Assembly (NCBI GenBank): GCA_035653615.1
Contig: DASRBN010000037.1
Coordinates: 1 to 39,735, forward strand
Reading direction: 5' to 3'
DNA from: Ktedonobacteraceae bacterium
GTDB taxonomy: Bacteria; Chloroflexota; Ktedonobacteria; Ktedonobacterales; Ktedonobacteraceae
DNA length: 39,735 nucleotides
Shown here piece by piece: positions 39,533 to 39,735 of this stretch. The translations under genes were made by a program, and so were the position numbers. Positions within the stretch are counted from its first letter, which is position 1. Each line of letters begins with the position of its first letter. The notes under the pieces were generated by a model, which was not told where the DNA came from, searched no databases, and was given only the letters and a program-made list of their open reading frames with translations.

Positions 39533-39735
39533 TTACACCGCAAAAGTGAATGCTCCCAAAGGCCCATTATATACAAAAATGCCTCTTGCGAGAACATCCC
39601 GACCAATTAGAGCAATGAGCTATTGACCATTTATAATCTGTCCAGATAAGTCCACTCCTGCAACAGCAGAGAAATCGAAATCAATACCCGCCGCTGGAAA
39701 TGTAAAGTGTGCAGGAAACAAATTATGGAGAACTG
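39533..39735 (-). pseudogene. 3' part of a retropepsin-like aspartyl protease gene with an in-frame amber codon
   Basis: Read leftward from the window edge, one frame gives FPAAGIDFDFSAVAGVDLSG, then INGQ, a TAG at 39622-39620, and continues in the same frame as LIALIGRDVLARGIFVYN to a TAA at 39535-39533. The IGRDVL segment is the C-terminal signature of retropepsin-like proteases (the Gly-Arg-Asp/Asn motif). The same-frame continuation on both sides of the TAG points to a single nonsense mutation in a formerly intact gene, or an amber codon that is read through. The catalytic DTG would be outside the window. Confidence 0.55.

Overview
The window looks like chromosomal DNA of a filamentous, soil-type Chloroflexota bacterium, most likely class Ktedonobacteria. 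This is inferred from the mix seen here: moderately GC-rich genes, Ser/Thr kinases with TPR or extracytoplasmic modules, a DUF1385 gene close to rpmE, a T-box leader, a contractile injection system of the bacterial (non-prophage) type, and many dispersed palindromic repeats. No integrase, transposase, phage packaging or capsid gene was seen.

Layout. 1-2,924: a leftward partial gene with a good promoter, a seven-helix membrane protein, a repeat-rich gap, and a TPR protein. 2,921-10,351: an HD phosphohydrolase, a HAD (Cof-type) phosphatase, and a leftward set rpmE / MGDG-synthase-like glycosyltransferase / DUF1385 / dual-specificity-type phosphatase, then a repeat-rich gap and a two-helix membrane protein. 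10,446-15,229: a tight rightward operon of purB, a GT-C membrane glycosyltransferase, type 2 isopentenyl-diphosphate isomerase and a methyltransferase. 15,464-18,985 (leftward): mobA, a small membrane protein and a large transmembrane pseudokinase. 19,507-21,368: a DUF1611 protein and a convergent membrane protein.

21,530-34,023 is an extracellular-type contractile injection system (CIS) cluster. A consensus promoter carrying a palindrome over its -10 and start region precedes a DUF4255/Pvc16 cap protein, sheath, tube, a disordered protein, a LysM tube/baseplate protein, a VgrG/gpV spike, a PAAR-like tip, a gp25 wedge, a gpJ wedge fused to an Asp-box beta-propeller, and a gpI tail protein. 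A signal-anchored protein and two tandem membrane-anchored paralogues follow. No AAA+ ATPase, long tape measure or tail fibre is present, so this is a reduced or split system.

34,175-37,358: tRNA-Ala(CGC), then a T-box leader with Leu specifier CTC that controls leuS. A complete tRNA-Ala(GGC) gene lies inside this leader, between the sensing stems and the antiterminator/terminator. This is the most unusual arrangement in the window. 37,359-39,735: a CRP-like palindrome, a 77-residue protein, an active Ser/Thr kinase with TPRs, and the 3' end of a retropepsin-like gene broken by an amber codon.
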